Source: Burkholderia sp. (lineage in GTDB: Bacteria; Pseudomonadota; Gammaproteobacteria; Burkholderiales; Burkholderiaceae). From it: a DNA stretch of 64,000 bases. Under the pieces are notes generated by a model, which saw only the letters and a program-made list of their open reading frames with translations, did not search any database and was not told where the DNA came from. The position numbers and the translations under genes are program-made. This document shows positions 56,255-64,000 of this stretch, in pieces; position 1 is the stretch's first letter; every line of letters starts with the position of its first letter. The stretch covers positions 23,603-87,602 of the forward strand of contig JAIRVP010000003.1 in NCBI GenBank assembly GCA_031253835.1. Reading direction: 5' to 3'.

Positions 56255-58504
56255 TTGAATTCACCGCTTGAAGCCACCCCCGATGCCCGGCGTGACGCGA
56301 CGTCCGCCGGGCGCGTCCGTGCGCCCGAAGGCACCTTCGAGCTGAGCCGCAAGCGCGTCGACGAACTCGACACGATCTTCGGCGAAGGCGGGTTGCTGGC
56401 GCGCGCGCTCGACGGCTACCGGCCGCGTACCTCGCAGATCGAGATGGCGCGTGCAGTCGCGTCCGCGATGGAAGCGTCCGCGCGCCGGATGCCCGAGCCC
56501 GAGATCTTCGAAACCCGCAAGCGGCCGGCGCGCCGCCTCGGTGACGGCGACAAGACGGCCGAGCCGGGCGCGGACGGTGCCACGCCGGCCGAATCCGACA
56601 CCGACGCGGCCGACAACACGCTGATCGTCGAAGCCGGTACGGGTACCGGCAAGACCTATGCGTATCTCGTGCCCGCGATGCTGTGGGGCGGCAAGGTGAT
56701 CGTGTCGACCGGCACGAAACACCTGCAGGACCAGCTGTTCCAGCGCGACATCCCGACCGTGCGCAACGCGCTCGCGGTGCCGGTGTCGGTGGCGATGCTC
56801 AAGGGGCGCTCCAACTACCTGTGCCATTACTACCTGCAGCGCACGGCCGACAACGGCCGCCTGCCGTCGCGGCAGGACACCGCGTATCTGCAGGAAATCG
56901 TCCGCTTCGCGAAGATCACGAAGAGCGGCGACAAGGCCGAGCTCGCGAGCGTGCCGGAAACGGCACCCGTGTGGTCGATGGTCACGTCGACGCGCGACAA
57001 CTGCCTCGGCCAGGAATGCCCGCATTACAAGGAATGCTTCGTGATGCAGGCGCGGCGCGAGGCGCAGCAGGCCGACGTCGTCGTCGTCAACCATCACCTG
57101 TTCTTCGCGGACATCATGCTGCGCGACACCGGGATGGCCGAGCTGCTGCCGAACGCGAACACGGTCATCTTCGACGAAGCGCACCAGCTGCCGGAGACGG
57201 CGACGCTGTTCTTCGGCGAGACGCTGTCGACCACGCAGATCCTCGAGCTCGCACGCGACACGGTGGCCGAAGGCCTGGGCCATGCGCGCGACGCGGTCGA
57301 GTGGGTGAAGCTTGGCGGCGATCTCGAACGGGCGGCGCGCGACTTGCGTCTCGCGTTCGCGAACGACCAGATCGTCCGCATGTCGCTCGCGCAGCTTGGC
57401 GACGATCACCCGATGTTCGGCGCGCTCGACGCGCTCGACGTGGCGCTCGACGCGCTCGCGTCGGCGCTCGCGAGCCAGGCGGAGCGCGCGGAATCGCTCG
57501 GCGCGTGCCTGCGGCGCGCCCGCGAGCTGCAGGACCTGCTGGCCGGCTGGGTCGCGCCCGGCGCGACGGAAGCGGCCGCGAAGGCCGACGCGGCCGCGGC
57601 CGGCGACAAGGCGGCCTCCGATGGCGATCCGAACGAGAAGGTGCGCTGGGTCGAGGTGTTCGCGCATACCGTGCAGCTGCATGAAACGCCGCTGTCGGTC
57701 GCGCCGATCTTTGCGAAGCAGCGTGCAGGCGTGCCGCGTGCGTGGGTGTTCACGTCGGCCACGTTGTCGGTGCGCGGCGATTTCACGCACTACGCGGCGC
57801 AGATGGGCCTCAGCTCGCGTCGCTCGATGACGCTCGCGAGCCCGTTCGACTATCAGTCGCAGGGCCTGCTGTACGTGCCGCGCAACCTGCCGCAGCCGTC
57901 TTCGCCGGCGTTTACCGATGCCGTCTTCGATGCCGCGCTGCCGGCGATCGAGGCGTCCGGCGGCGGCGTGTTCATGCTGTGCACGACGCTGCGCGCGGTC
58001 GACCGGATCGCGTCGAAGTTGCGCGAGGTCATCGAATCGCGCGGCTGGAACACGCCGCTGCTCGTGCAGGGCGATGCGAGCCGCACCGAACTGCTCGACC
58101 GTTTCCGCGCGTACGGCAATGCGATCCTGGTCGGCAGCCAGAGTTTCTGGGAAGGTGTCGACGTGCGCGGCGACGCGCTGTCGCTCGTCGTGATCGACAA
58201 GCTGCCGTTCGCACCGCCTGACGATCCGGTGCTGGCCGCGCGCCTCGACGCGCTGACGAAGAAGGGCCTGAGCCCGTTCGCCGTGCACCAGCTGCCGCAG
58301 GCCGTGATCACGCTGAAGCAGGGCGCCGGCCGGCTGATTCGCGCGGAGACGGATCGCGGCGTGCTGATGATCTGCGACACGCGGCTCGTCGACAAGCCCT
58401 ACGGGCGCCGGATCTGGCAGAGCCTGCCGCCGTTCAAGCGCACGCGCGAGATCGCGGTCGTGCAGGACTTCTTCGACGAGCATCGCTCGGAAAAACGCAT
58501 GTGA
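56255..58504 (+). CDS. DinG/YoaA-type ATP-dependent DNA helicase
   Basis: The 749-residue XPD-like superfamily 2 helicase starts at TTG 56255 with CAGGAA upstream. It has Walker A EAGTGTGKTYAYL (about residue 128) and the DEAH box FDEAHQLPE. Four iron-sulfur cysteines lie between motifs I and II (YLCHYY, then CLGQECPHYKEC). The C-terminal motif VI is GAGRLIRAETDRG. It is expected to unwind DNA 5' to 3' in repair, acting on R-loops or stalled forks. Residues about 65-120 form a charged insert of low conservation. It resembles YoaA at least as much as DinG. Confidence 0.9.
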   Translation: MNSPLEATPDARRDATSAGRVRAPEGTFELSRKRVDELDTIFGEGGLLARALDGYRPRTSQIEMARAVASAMEASARRMPEPEIFETRKRPARRLGDGDKTAEPGADGATPAESDTDAADNTLIVEAGTGTGKTYAYLVPAMLWGGKVIVSTGTKHLQDQLFQRDIPTVRNALAVPVSVAMLKGRSNYLCHYYLQRTADNGRLPSRQDTAYLQEIVRFAKITKSGDKAELASVPETAPVWSMVTSTRDNCLGQECPHYKECFVMQARREAQQADVVVVNHHLFFADIMLRDTGMAELLPNANTVIFDEAHQLPETATLFFGETLSTTQILELARDTVAEGLGHARDAVEWVKLGGDLERAARDLRLAFANDQIVRMSLAQLGDDHPMFGALDALDVALDALASALASQAERAESLGACLRRARELQDLLAGWVAPGATEAAAKADAAAAGDKAASDGDPNEKVRWVEVFAHTVQLHETPLSVAPIFAKQRAGVPRAWVFTSATLSVRGDFTHYAAQMGLSSRRSMTLASPFDYQSQGLLYVPRNLPQPSSPAFTDAVFDAALPAIEASGGGVFMLCTTLRAVDRIASKLREVIESRGWNTPLLVQGDASRTELLDRFRAYGNAILVGSQSFWEGVDVRGDALSLVVIDKLPFAPPDDPVLAARLDALTKKGLSPFAVHQLPQAVITLKQGAGRLIRAETDRGVLMICDTRLVDKPYGRRIWQSLPPFKRTREIAVVQDFFDEHRSEKRM

Positions 58505-58545
58505 CGATGCGCGCGGCACCTGCCGCGCCTGACTGCGGCGCCAAT

Positions 58546-58575
58546 AAAAAACCCGGCTCGATGGCCGGGTTTTTT
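58546..58575. terminator. Bidirectional terminator between the helicase gene and bamD
   Basis: AAAAAACCCGGC-TCGAT-GGCCGGGTTTTTT-type stem, with A and T runs serving both convergent genes. Confidence 0.9.
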
Positions 58576-58614
58576 GTGCGTGCAGCGCTGGCGTTGCTTC
58601 GCGTGCGCGTCAGG

Positions 58615-59439
58615 TCAGAACTGCCACCACGACTTCTTCGCACCGGGGCGCGAATGGCCCGTGACGTACGGGCTGTCCGGGAACGTGCCCGCGAGCACGC
58701 GTTTCGTGTCCTCGGCGAGTTGCGGCTGGTTCAGCTTGTTGTACGACAGGATCATGATGTGCAGCGCGTCTTCGATCGCCGGCGCACCCTTGTAATCCTT
58801 GATCGCGAGCTGTGCGCGGTTGATCGCCGCCACGTAGGCGCCGCGACGGTAGTAGTAGTCGGCCGCATGTACTTCGTGCGACGCGAGCGCGTTGACGATG
58901 TAGCGCATCCGCGCGGCCGCGTCGGGCGCGTACTTGCTCTTCGGGAAGCGGTCGACGACGACCTTGAACGCATCGTACGACTCGCGCAGCGCCTGCGGAT
59001 CGCGTTCGCTCATGTCCTGGCCGGAGAAGCGCCCGAACAGGCCGAGATCGTCGTTGAAGTGGATCATCCCCTTCAGGTAGTACGCGTACGGGATATCCGG
59101 ATGATCCGGGTGGAGCTGGATGAAGCGATCGACGGCCTGGTCGGCGGCTGCCGCTTCGTTGTCCTTCCAGTTGCAGTACGCAACGTTGATCTGCGCCTGC
59201 TGCGCGAAATGGCCGAACGGATCGCGGCCTTGCAGCGATTCGAAATATTTCGCGCACTTGCCCCAGTCGCCGCCGGACAGTGCGTCCTGGGCCTCTGAGT
59301 ATAATTTGTTATTCGACCAGGTAGCCGTCTCGTCCTGCTTCTGCGGCAAGCCGTGGCAGCCGGCGATGAGGGCCGCGGCCGCTACCGCCGCAGCCCGGGC
59401 GGCGACGGTTCTGGCCGTACGTTTGGTCGAATTCATCAT
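58615..59439 (-). CDS. bamD: Outer-membrane protein assembly factor BamD
   Basis: A 274-residue lipoprotein with a signal peptide and lipobox LIAGC (Cys about residue 27), then five TPR repeats (for example QDALSGGDWGKCAKYFESLQ). It is the essential TPR subunit of the BAM complex. The start is either of two adjacent ATGs at 59439/59436; AGGA lies 9 bases from the first. A consensus TATAAT on the minus strand (59533-59538) lies inside the divergent rluD gene and is the probable promoter. Confidence 0.95.
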   Translation of the reverse strand: MMNSTKRTARTVAARAAAVAAAALIAGCHGLPQKQDETATWSNNKLYSEAQDALSGGDWGKCAKYFESLQGRDPFGHFAQQAQINVAYCNWKDNEAAAADQAVDRFIQLHPDHPDIPYAYYLKGMIHFNDDLGLFGRFSGQDMSERDPQALRESYDAFKVVVDRFPKSKYAPDAAARMRYIVNALASHEVHAADYYYRRGAYVAAINRAQLAIKDYKGAPAIEDALHIMILSYNKLNQPQLAEDTKRVLAGTFPDSPYVTGHSRPGAKKSWWQF

Positions 59440-59480
59440 GCTCGCATGTCCTAGCTTCAAGTCTCGGTGACCCAGTCTAA

Positions 59481-60692
59481 ATGACCCGTTCAAGTTCGCA
59501 GAATGCCCAGCCGGGCACACCAAATCGCGAAGATTATAGCCCAAGCGATCGGCCCGCCGACGCTGCGTCGGGGGATTCCCTCGATGACGATCTGGCCGGC
59601 GACGCGTTGCAGCCGCCCGTGGTGCCGTCCGCGGCGGTCGACGAGGCGCCGCGCGTCGTCGAAGTGCCGCTGTCGCTCGCGGGTGAACGCCTCGACAAGG
59701 CGCTTGCCCAGCTGTTCCCCGAATTCTCCCGCAGCCGCCTGCAGAGCTGGATCGAGGCGCAGCGCGTGCTGGTCGACGGCGCGCCGGCGAAGATCCGCCA
59801 GCCGGTGCCGCTCGGCGCGAAGATCGAGCTCGTGCCCGACCTGCTGCCCGAGCAGCTCGCGTTCACGCCGGAGCCCGTGCCGCTCGACGTGATCTACGAG
59901 GACGATGCGCTCGTCGTGATCAACAAGCCGGCCGGCCTCGTCGTGCATCCGGCCGCCGGCAACTGGAGCGGCACGATCCTCAACGGGCTGCTGCATCGCT
60001 ACGGCGACGCGGCGGCCGGCCTGCCGCGCGCGGGCATCGTCCACCGGCTCGACAAGGAAACGTCCGGCCTGATGGTGGTGGCCCGCACGCTGGCCGCGCA
60101 GACGGACCTCGTGCGCCAGTTGCAGGCCCGCACGGTGAAGCGCCGCTATTTCGCGCTCGTGTGGGGCACGATGCCCGAGGAAGGCACGATCGACGCGCCG
60201 ATCGGCCGCGATCCGCGCGAGCGCACGCGCATGGCCGTCGTCACGGGCGCGTCGGGCAAGCCCGCCCGCACGCATTTCCGCACGGTTGACACATGTTTGT
60301 GGCAACGTCAGCCGGTTTCGGCAATCCAGTGCGATCTCGAAACCGGCCGCACGCACCAGATCCGCGTGCACTGCGCGCACGCCGGGCACCCGCTGCTCGG
60401 CGATCCCGTCTACGGGCGGGTGCGCGGCAAGCGCTCGGTCACGCCGCTGCCGGACGGGTTTGCGCGCCAGGCGCTGCATGCATGGCGGCTCGGCCTCGTG
60501 CATCCGGTCACGGGCAAGGCGATGCAGTGGCGCTGCCCGCTGCCGGACGACATGAACACACTCGTCGCGGCGCTCGGCTTCGGGCAGGGCGACGAGGAAT
60601 TCGACGACGACGACGGTGTCTACGACGATGACGATTTCGGCGGCGAGTATCACGATGACGAGCCGTACCTGGACGACGATGAGGAGGCGTGA
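59481..60692 (+). CDS. rluD: 23S rRNA pseudouridine(1911/1915/1917) synthase RluD
   Basis: The 403-residue enzyme has a non-conserved acidic N-terminus (about 1-58), an S4 RNA-binding domain (about 60-115) and the RsuA/RluA catalytic domain with Asp in [10 protein letters not shown] (about residue 194). The C-terminus is unusually Asp/Glu-rich (about 370-403, many DDD runs). It modifies helix 69 of 23S rRNA. The start codons of bamD and rluD are only 41 bases apart, with no Shine-Dalgarno sequence for rluD. pgeF begins directly at its stop. Confidence 0.95.
   Translation: MTRSSSQNAQPGTPNREDYSPSDRPADAASGDSLDDDLAGDALQPPVVPSAAVDEAPRVVEVPLSLAGERLDKALAQLFPEFSRSRLQSWIEAQRVLVDGAPAKIRQPVPLGAKIELVPDLLPEQLAFTPEPVPLDVIYEDDALVVINKPAGLVVHPAAGNWSGTILNGLLHRYGDAAAGLPRAGIVHRLDKETSGLMVVARTLAAQTDLVRQLQARTVKRRYFALVWGTMPEEGTIDAPIGRDPRERTRMAVVTGASGKPARTHFRTVDTCLWQRQPVSAIQCDLETGRTHQIRVHCAHAGHPLLGDPVYGRVRGKRSVTPLPDGFARQALHAWRLGLVHPVTGKAMQWRCPLPDDMNTLVAALGFGQGDEEFDDDDGVYDDDDFGGEYHDDEPYLDDDEEA
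59533..59538 (-). promoter_or_regulatory. -10 of the bamD promoter inside rluD
   Basis: A consensus TATAAT on the minus strand, about 95 bases upstream of bamD and within codons 18-20 of rluD. The -35 region is poor. Confidence 0.45.
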
Positions 60693-61538
60693 GTGCCGAT
60701 GACGAACCTGGCGCCGTTGGCGTGGCAGGACTGCGTGCAGCCCGACTGGCAGGTGTCGCCGCGCGTGCGTGCGCTGATCACGACGCGCGACGGCGGTGTG
60801 AGCGAAGGCCCGTACGGGCGCTGGCAGGCTGGAGACGCGGTGCCGGGCGGGATGAATCTCGGCCTGCATACCGGTGACGATCCGGCCCATGTCGCCGCGA
60901 ATCGCGCGCGTTTGCTCGCGCTTGCAGGGCAGTCGAGCGCTGCATGGCTCGAACAGGTTCACGGCGCGCAGATCGCGCGTGCGGACGAGGTGATCGCGGC
61001 CGCGCCCGCGGCTGCCGCGCCGGTGCAGGCCGACGCGAGCGTCACGGACCGGGCCGGTGCCGTCTGCGTCGTGATGGTCGCGGATTGCCTGCCCGTGCTG
61101 CTGTGCGACGCGCAGGGCCGTGCAGTCGGCGCCGCGCATGCGGGCTGGCGCGGGCTCGCGGCCGGCATCGTCGAGCAGACCGCGGCACGCGTCGCGGCGC
61201 TCGCCGGCGGCGCGACGGACACGCTGCATGCATACCTCGGGCCGGCGATCGGCCCGCAGGCGTTCGAGGTCGGCGCGGACGTGCGCGACGCGTTTCTCGA
61301 CACGGCTCCGCAGTCGGAGCATGATGAAACCCGGCTTGCGTTCGTCGCGATCGACGGCGCGCCCGGCAAGTTTCTCGCCGATCTCTACGCGCTCGCGCGC
61401 TTGCGCCTCGCGCGTGCGGGCGTGGCGCACGTGAGCGGCGGGACGGCCTGTACGGTCACCGAACACGCACGCTTCTACTCGTACCGCCGCGATCGCGTGA
61501 CGGGCCGCATGGCGGCGGCGATCTGGCTGGCCGATTGA
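60693..61538 (+). CDS. pgeF: Purine nucleoside phosphorylase/laccase-domain protein PgeF (YfiH)
   Basis: GTG 60693 is 5 bases after a GAGGAGG; the ATG at 60699 is an alternative. The 281-residue multicopper-polyphenol-oxidase-fold protein has the zinc/active-site residues VHG (His about 90), ADCLPVLL (Cys about 131) and AHAGWRG (His about 149). E. coli YfiH hydrolyses misincorporated serine from peptidoglycan precursors, and related enzymes phosphorolyse purine nucleosides. The rluD-pgeF order is widely conserved. Confidence 0.92.
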   Translation: MPMTNLAPLAWQDCVQPDWQVSPRVRALITTRDGGVSEGPYGRWQAGDAVPGGMNLGLHTGDDPAHVAANRARLLALAGQSSAAWLEQVHGAQIARADEVIAAAPAAAAPVQADASVTDRAGAVCVVMVADCLPVLLCDAQGRAVGAAHAGWRGLAAGIVEQTAARVAALAGGATDTLHAYLGPAIGPQAFEVGADVRDAFLDTAPQSEHDETRLAFVAIDGAPGKFLADLYALARLRLARAGVAHVSGGTACTVTEHARFYSYRRDRVTGRMAAAIWLAD

Positions 61539-61898
61539 CGGCATGCGCATGCGCGCGGGTTTTGTTGCGTCGCGAAATCGGGTTATCTCGATATTTAGAC
61601 GGCAATGCGGCGTGGCATGCGCAACTGAATGAAAAATCCCGAAGTCAAGCCAGACAAAATTTTTTATGTTTCGCTGGAACCCTTGTCCCGCCTGTTGCAC
61701 GCGGATTATCTCCGTGCGGAAATGTTCAGTGGTTTGACTTGGCGCTTCACATGGGGAAAACGATAATGATAAAAATACCGCACTGCGGCAGAATCTGGAG
61801 ACGCCTCTCCAGAGCATGACGGCCCGGCTCGCAGCCGGCACGCCGCGCGCGAGCAGGATTTCACGATTGACGCTCACGAATCACCGGTAAGGCAGGTA
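61539..61898. other. phaC upstream region
   Basis: A 360-base gap with A/T-rich patches near 61660-61675 and 61757-61776 and several imperfect promoter-like elements: TTGACT at 61734-61739 and GATAAT at 61762-61767, but 22 bases apart. A perfect TCTGGAGA-CGCC-TCTCCAGA hairpin lies at 61794-61813, about 86 bases before phaC. The frame 61535-61819 has no coding character. No single promoter can be chosen. Confidence 0.5.
61794..61813 (+). repeat. Perfect hairpin in the phaC leader
   Basis: TCTGGAGA (61794-61801), CGCC loop, TCTCCAGA (61806-61813). No T run follows. Confidence 0.65.
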
Positions 61899-63782
61899 AT
61901 GACAGCATCGAAAAATTCGTCGACGTCCGCTCAGGCGGGCATTTCCGCGGGCAGTACCGGTTTCGATCCGGCCGCCCAGCCGATGCAGCAGATGTTCGAG
62001 TCGTGGTTGAACGCGTGGCGCGGTTTTGCAGATCCGGCGCGCGCCGCGACTGCGTCGGCCACCGTCAATCCGTTCGCGACATTCCAGTTTCCGGCTTCGT
62101 TTCCGTTCCAGATGCCGTCGATGCCCGATCTCGGTGGCCTCGCGGGTCTTGGCGGCATGGCGTCGCCGTTCGCGGGGCTGAAGCTGCCGGTTGCCGCGAT
62201 TCCGCCCGAACGACTCCAGGCGCTGCAGGCCGACTACGCGCGCGATTGCATGACGCTGATGCAGCAGGCCGCCGCCGCGAAGCTCGAATCCCCCGAACTG
62301 AAGGATCGCCGTTTCAGCGGCGATGCGTGGAAGTCGTCGCCCGCGCATGCGTTCGCGGCTGCGTGGTATCTGCTCAACGCACGCTATCTGCAGGAACTCG
62401 CCGACTCGCTTCAGACCGATCCGAAGACGCGCGAGCGCATCCGCTTCACGGTCCAGCAATGGACGGCTGCCGCCGCGCCGAGCAACTTCCTCGCACTCAA
62501 TCCCGACGCGCAGAAATCGATTCTCGAAACGCAGGGCGAAAGCCTGCGGCAGGGGATGATGAACCTGCTCGGCGACCTGCAGCGCGGCAAGATTTCGCAG
62601 ACCGACGAATCGCAGTTCGTGGTCGGCAAGAACCTCGGGTGTACTGAAGGTGCGGTCGTCTACGAGAACGACCTGATCCAGCTGATCCAGTACACGCCGA
62701 AGACGGACAAGGTGTTCGAGCGGCCGCTGCTGATCGTCCCGCCGTGCATCAACAAGTTCTACATCCTCGACCTGCAGCCCGAGAACTCGCTCGTCGCGCA
62801 CGCGCTGTCGAACGGTCATCAGGTGTTCCTCGTGTCGTGGCGCAATGCGGACGCATCGGTCGCGCACAAGACGTGGGACGACTACATGAACGAAGGGCTG
62901 CTCGCGGCGATCGACGCCGTGCAGCAGGTCAGCGGCCGCGAGCAGATCAACACGCTCGGCTTCTGCGTCGGCGGCACGATGCTCGCGACCGCGCTCGCGG
63001 TGCTTGCCGCACGCGGCGAACATCCGGCCGCGTCGATGACGCTGCTCACCGCGATGCTCGACTTCAGCGATACCGGCATCCTCGACGTGTTCGTCGACGA
63101 GGCGCACGTGCAGATGCGCGAGCAGACCATCGGCGGCAAGAACGGCACGCAACCGGGGCTGATGCGCGGCGTCGAGTTCGCGAACACGTTCTCGTTCCTG
63201 CGTCCGAACGACCTCGTGTGGAACTACGTCGTCGACAACTACCTGAAGGGCCGCACGCCCGCGCCGTTCGACCTGCTGTACTGGAACAGCGATTCGACGA
63301 GCCTGCCGGGCCCGATGTACGCGTGGTACCTGCGCAATACCTATCTCGAGAACAAGCTGCGCGAGCCGGGCGCGCTGACCGTGTGCGGCGACGCCGTCGA
63401 CCTGTCGCTGATCGACGTGCCGACCTTCATCTACGGTTCGCGCGAGGATCACATCGTGCCGTGGCAGACGGCCTACGCGTCGACTTCGATCCTGTCGGGC
63501 CCGCTGAAGTTCGTGCTCGGCGCGTCGGGTCACATCGCGGGCGTGATCAATCCGCCGGCGAAGAAGAAGCGCAGCTACTGGATCAACGACGGCGACCTGC
63601 CCGAATCCGCGGACGACTGGTTCGCCGGTGCGGCCGAGCAGCCGGGAAGCTGGTGGACGACGTGGGTCGAATGGCTCGACCAGTACGGCGGCCGCAAGGT
63701 GGCGCCGCCCGCCGCGGCCGGTTCCGCGCAGTTCCCGGTGATCGAGCCGGCGCCGGGACGCTACGTGTTGCAGCGCGATTGA
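61899..63782 (+). CDS. phaC: Class I poly(3-hydroxyalkanoate) synthase
   Basis: The 627-residue polymerase joins 3-hydroxyacyl-CoA units into PHA granules. The lipase-like box is GFCVGGT with nucleophile Cys356, and the partner residues are Asp517 (SREDHIVPW) and His545 (SGHIAG). The N-terminal region (about 1-130) is the variable part expected in class I enzymes. AAGGCAGGTA lies before the ATG. phaA begins 99 bases downstream. Confidence 0.97.
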   Translation: MTASKNSSTSAQAGISAGSTGFDPAAQPMQQMFESWLNAWRGFADPARAATASATVNPFATFQFPASFPFQMPSMPDLGGLAGLGGMASPFAGLKLPVAAIPPERLQALQADYARDCMTLMQQAAAAKLESPELKDRRFSGDAWKSSPAHAFAAAWYLLNARYLQELADSLQTDPKTRERIRFTVQQWTAAAAPSNFLALNPDAQKSILETQGESLRQGMMNLLGDLQRGKISQTDESQFVVGKNLGCTEGAVVYENDLIQLIQYTPKTDKVFERPLLIVPPCINKFYILDLQPENSLVAHALSNGHQVFLVSWRNADASVAHKTWDDYMNEGLLAAIDAVQQVSGREQINTLGFCVGGTMLATALAVLAARGEHPAASMTLLTAMLDFSDTGILDVFVDEAHVQMREQTIGGKNGTQPGLMRGVEFANTFSFLRPNDLVWNYVVDNYLKGRTPAPFDLLYWNSDSTSLPGPMYAWYLRNTYLENKLREPGALTVCGDAVDLSLIDVPTFIYGSREDHIVPWQTAYASTSILSGPLKFVLGASGHIAGVINPPAKKKRSYWINDGDLPESADDWFAGAAEQPGSWWTTWVEWLDQYGGRKVAPPAAAGSAQFPVIEPAPGRYVLQRD

Positions 63783-63881
63783 CGAAAACCGGGCAGCGGC
63801 GCACGCTGTCCGGTGCACCGCAGTTTTTTTAACAGGGCCGGTAACGATGCGCCGTGTCGTGCGGGCCTGGAGGAAAGGGAA

Positions 63882-64000
63882 ATGACGGACGTAGTGATCG
63901 TATCGGCCGCGCGGACCGCGGTCGGCAAATTCGGCGGCTCGCTTGCGAAGATTGCGGCGCCCGAGCTGGGCGCGACGGTGATCCGCGCGGTGCTGGAGCG
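63882..64000 (+). CDS. phaA: Acetyl-CoA acetyltransferase (beta-ketothiolase) PhaA, 5' part only
   Basis: The first 39 codons of a thiolase, opening MTDVVIVSAARTAVGKFGGS, which is the standard start of PhaA/AtoB. It is cut by the window edge, so the catalytic Cys and His are not seen. GGAGGAAAGGGAA precedes the ATG. It condenses two acetyl-CoA to acetoacetyl-CoA for PHB. A phaB reductase is expected downstream. Confidence 0.9.
   Translation, partial: MTDVVIVSAARTAVGKFGGSLAKIAAPELGATVIRAVLE

Noticed and set aside
56261..58519. 752-residue minus-strand frame opposite the DinG-type helicase
   Set aside because: Antisense shadow; the plus strand carries all helicase and iron-sulfur motifs.
61734..61767. 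TTGACT and GATAAT as a phaC promoter
   Set aside because: The spacer is 22 bases, too long for a sigma-70 promoter.
61535..61819. 94-residue frame in the phaC upstream region
   Set aside because: Cys/Trp-rich random-looking sequence with no start signal; spans A/T-rich non-coding DNA.

Overview
The window is high-GC proteobacterial chromosome with the gene order of a Burkholderia species, most likely the primary chromosome of a Burkholderia cepacia complex-type strain. The grounds are three conserved blocks: ndk-rlmN-rodZ-ispG-hisS-yfgM-bamB-der-hfq-hflX-hflK-hflC-hisZ-purA; surE-pcm-nlpD-rpoS; and phaC-phaA. An acetoin (aco) cluster and a 4.5S RNA-dnaX-ybaB-recR block support this. Genus placement is an inference from synteny and protein character; no rRNA gene is present to confirm it. 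I see no tRNA, insertion sequence, prophage or CRISPR array.

Layout. 1-1.9 kb: a secreted ComEA-like DNA-binding protein, then a MerR regulator overlapping a carboxymuconolactone-decarboxylase-family gene. 1.9-10.4 kb: acetoin catabolism. The AcoR activator is divergent from acoX, an SDR gene, acoA, acoB, acoC and a dedicated lipoyl synthase, with a textbook sigma-54 promoter between them. 10.4-17.2 kb: a MATE exporter, a membrane glycosyltransferase-like protein, ribosomal protein L31 type B, MtfA peptidase, and a MerR-MFS efflux pair with a near-perfect operator palindrome. 17.2-23.1 kb: rho, trxA, 4.5S RNA, dnaX, ybaB, recR. 23.1-31.5 kb: a family III CoA-transferase, surE-pcm-nlpD-rpoS, two nucleases and rlmD. 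31.5-51.2 kb: a BI-1-family membrane protein, then the long housekeeping run from ndk to the potassium transporter kup.

51.2-52.7 kb is the most accessory-looking part. A lone class I terpene synthase, with all metal-binding motifs intact, sits convergent to kup. It has its own sigma-70-like promoter, an A/T-richer leader and a 13-bp-arm hairpin just before its ribosome-binding site. 52.7-58.5 kb holds tex, an uncharacterised secreted coiled-coil protein, a DUF465 protein and a DinG-type helicase. 58.6-64 kb holds bamD divergent from rluD, pgeF, then phaC and the start of phaA, running off the end of the window.

Common themes are envelope assembly (bamB, bamD, yfgM, rodZ, nlpD), RNA biology (hfq, rho, 4.5S RNA, rlmN, rlmD, rluD, tex), stress and stationary phase (rpoS, surE, pcm) and carbon storage (aco, pha). 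Several genes (dnaX, surE, the secreted coiled-coil gene, nearly the first merR and mtfA) have a -10 element placed so that transcription would start at or within a few bases of the start codon. This suggests leaderless or near-leaderless messages.
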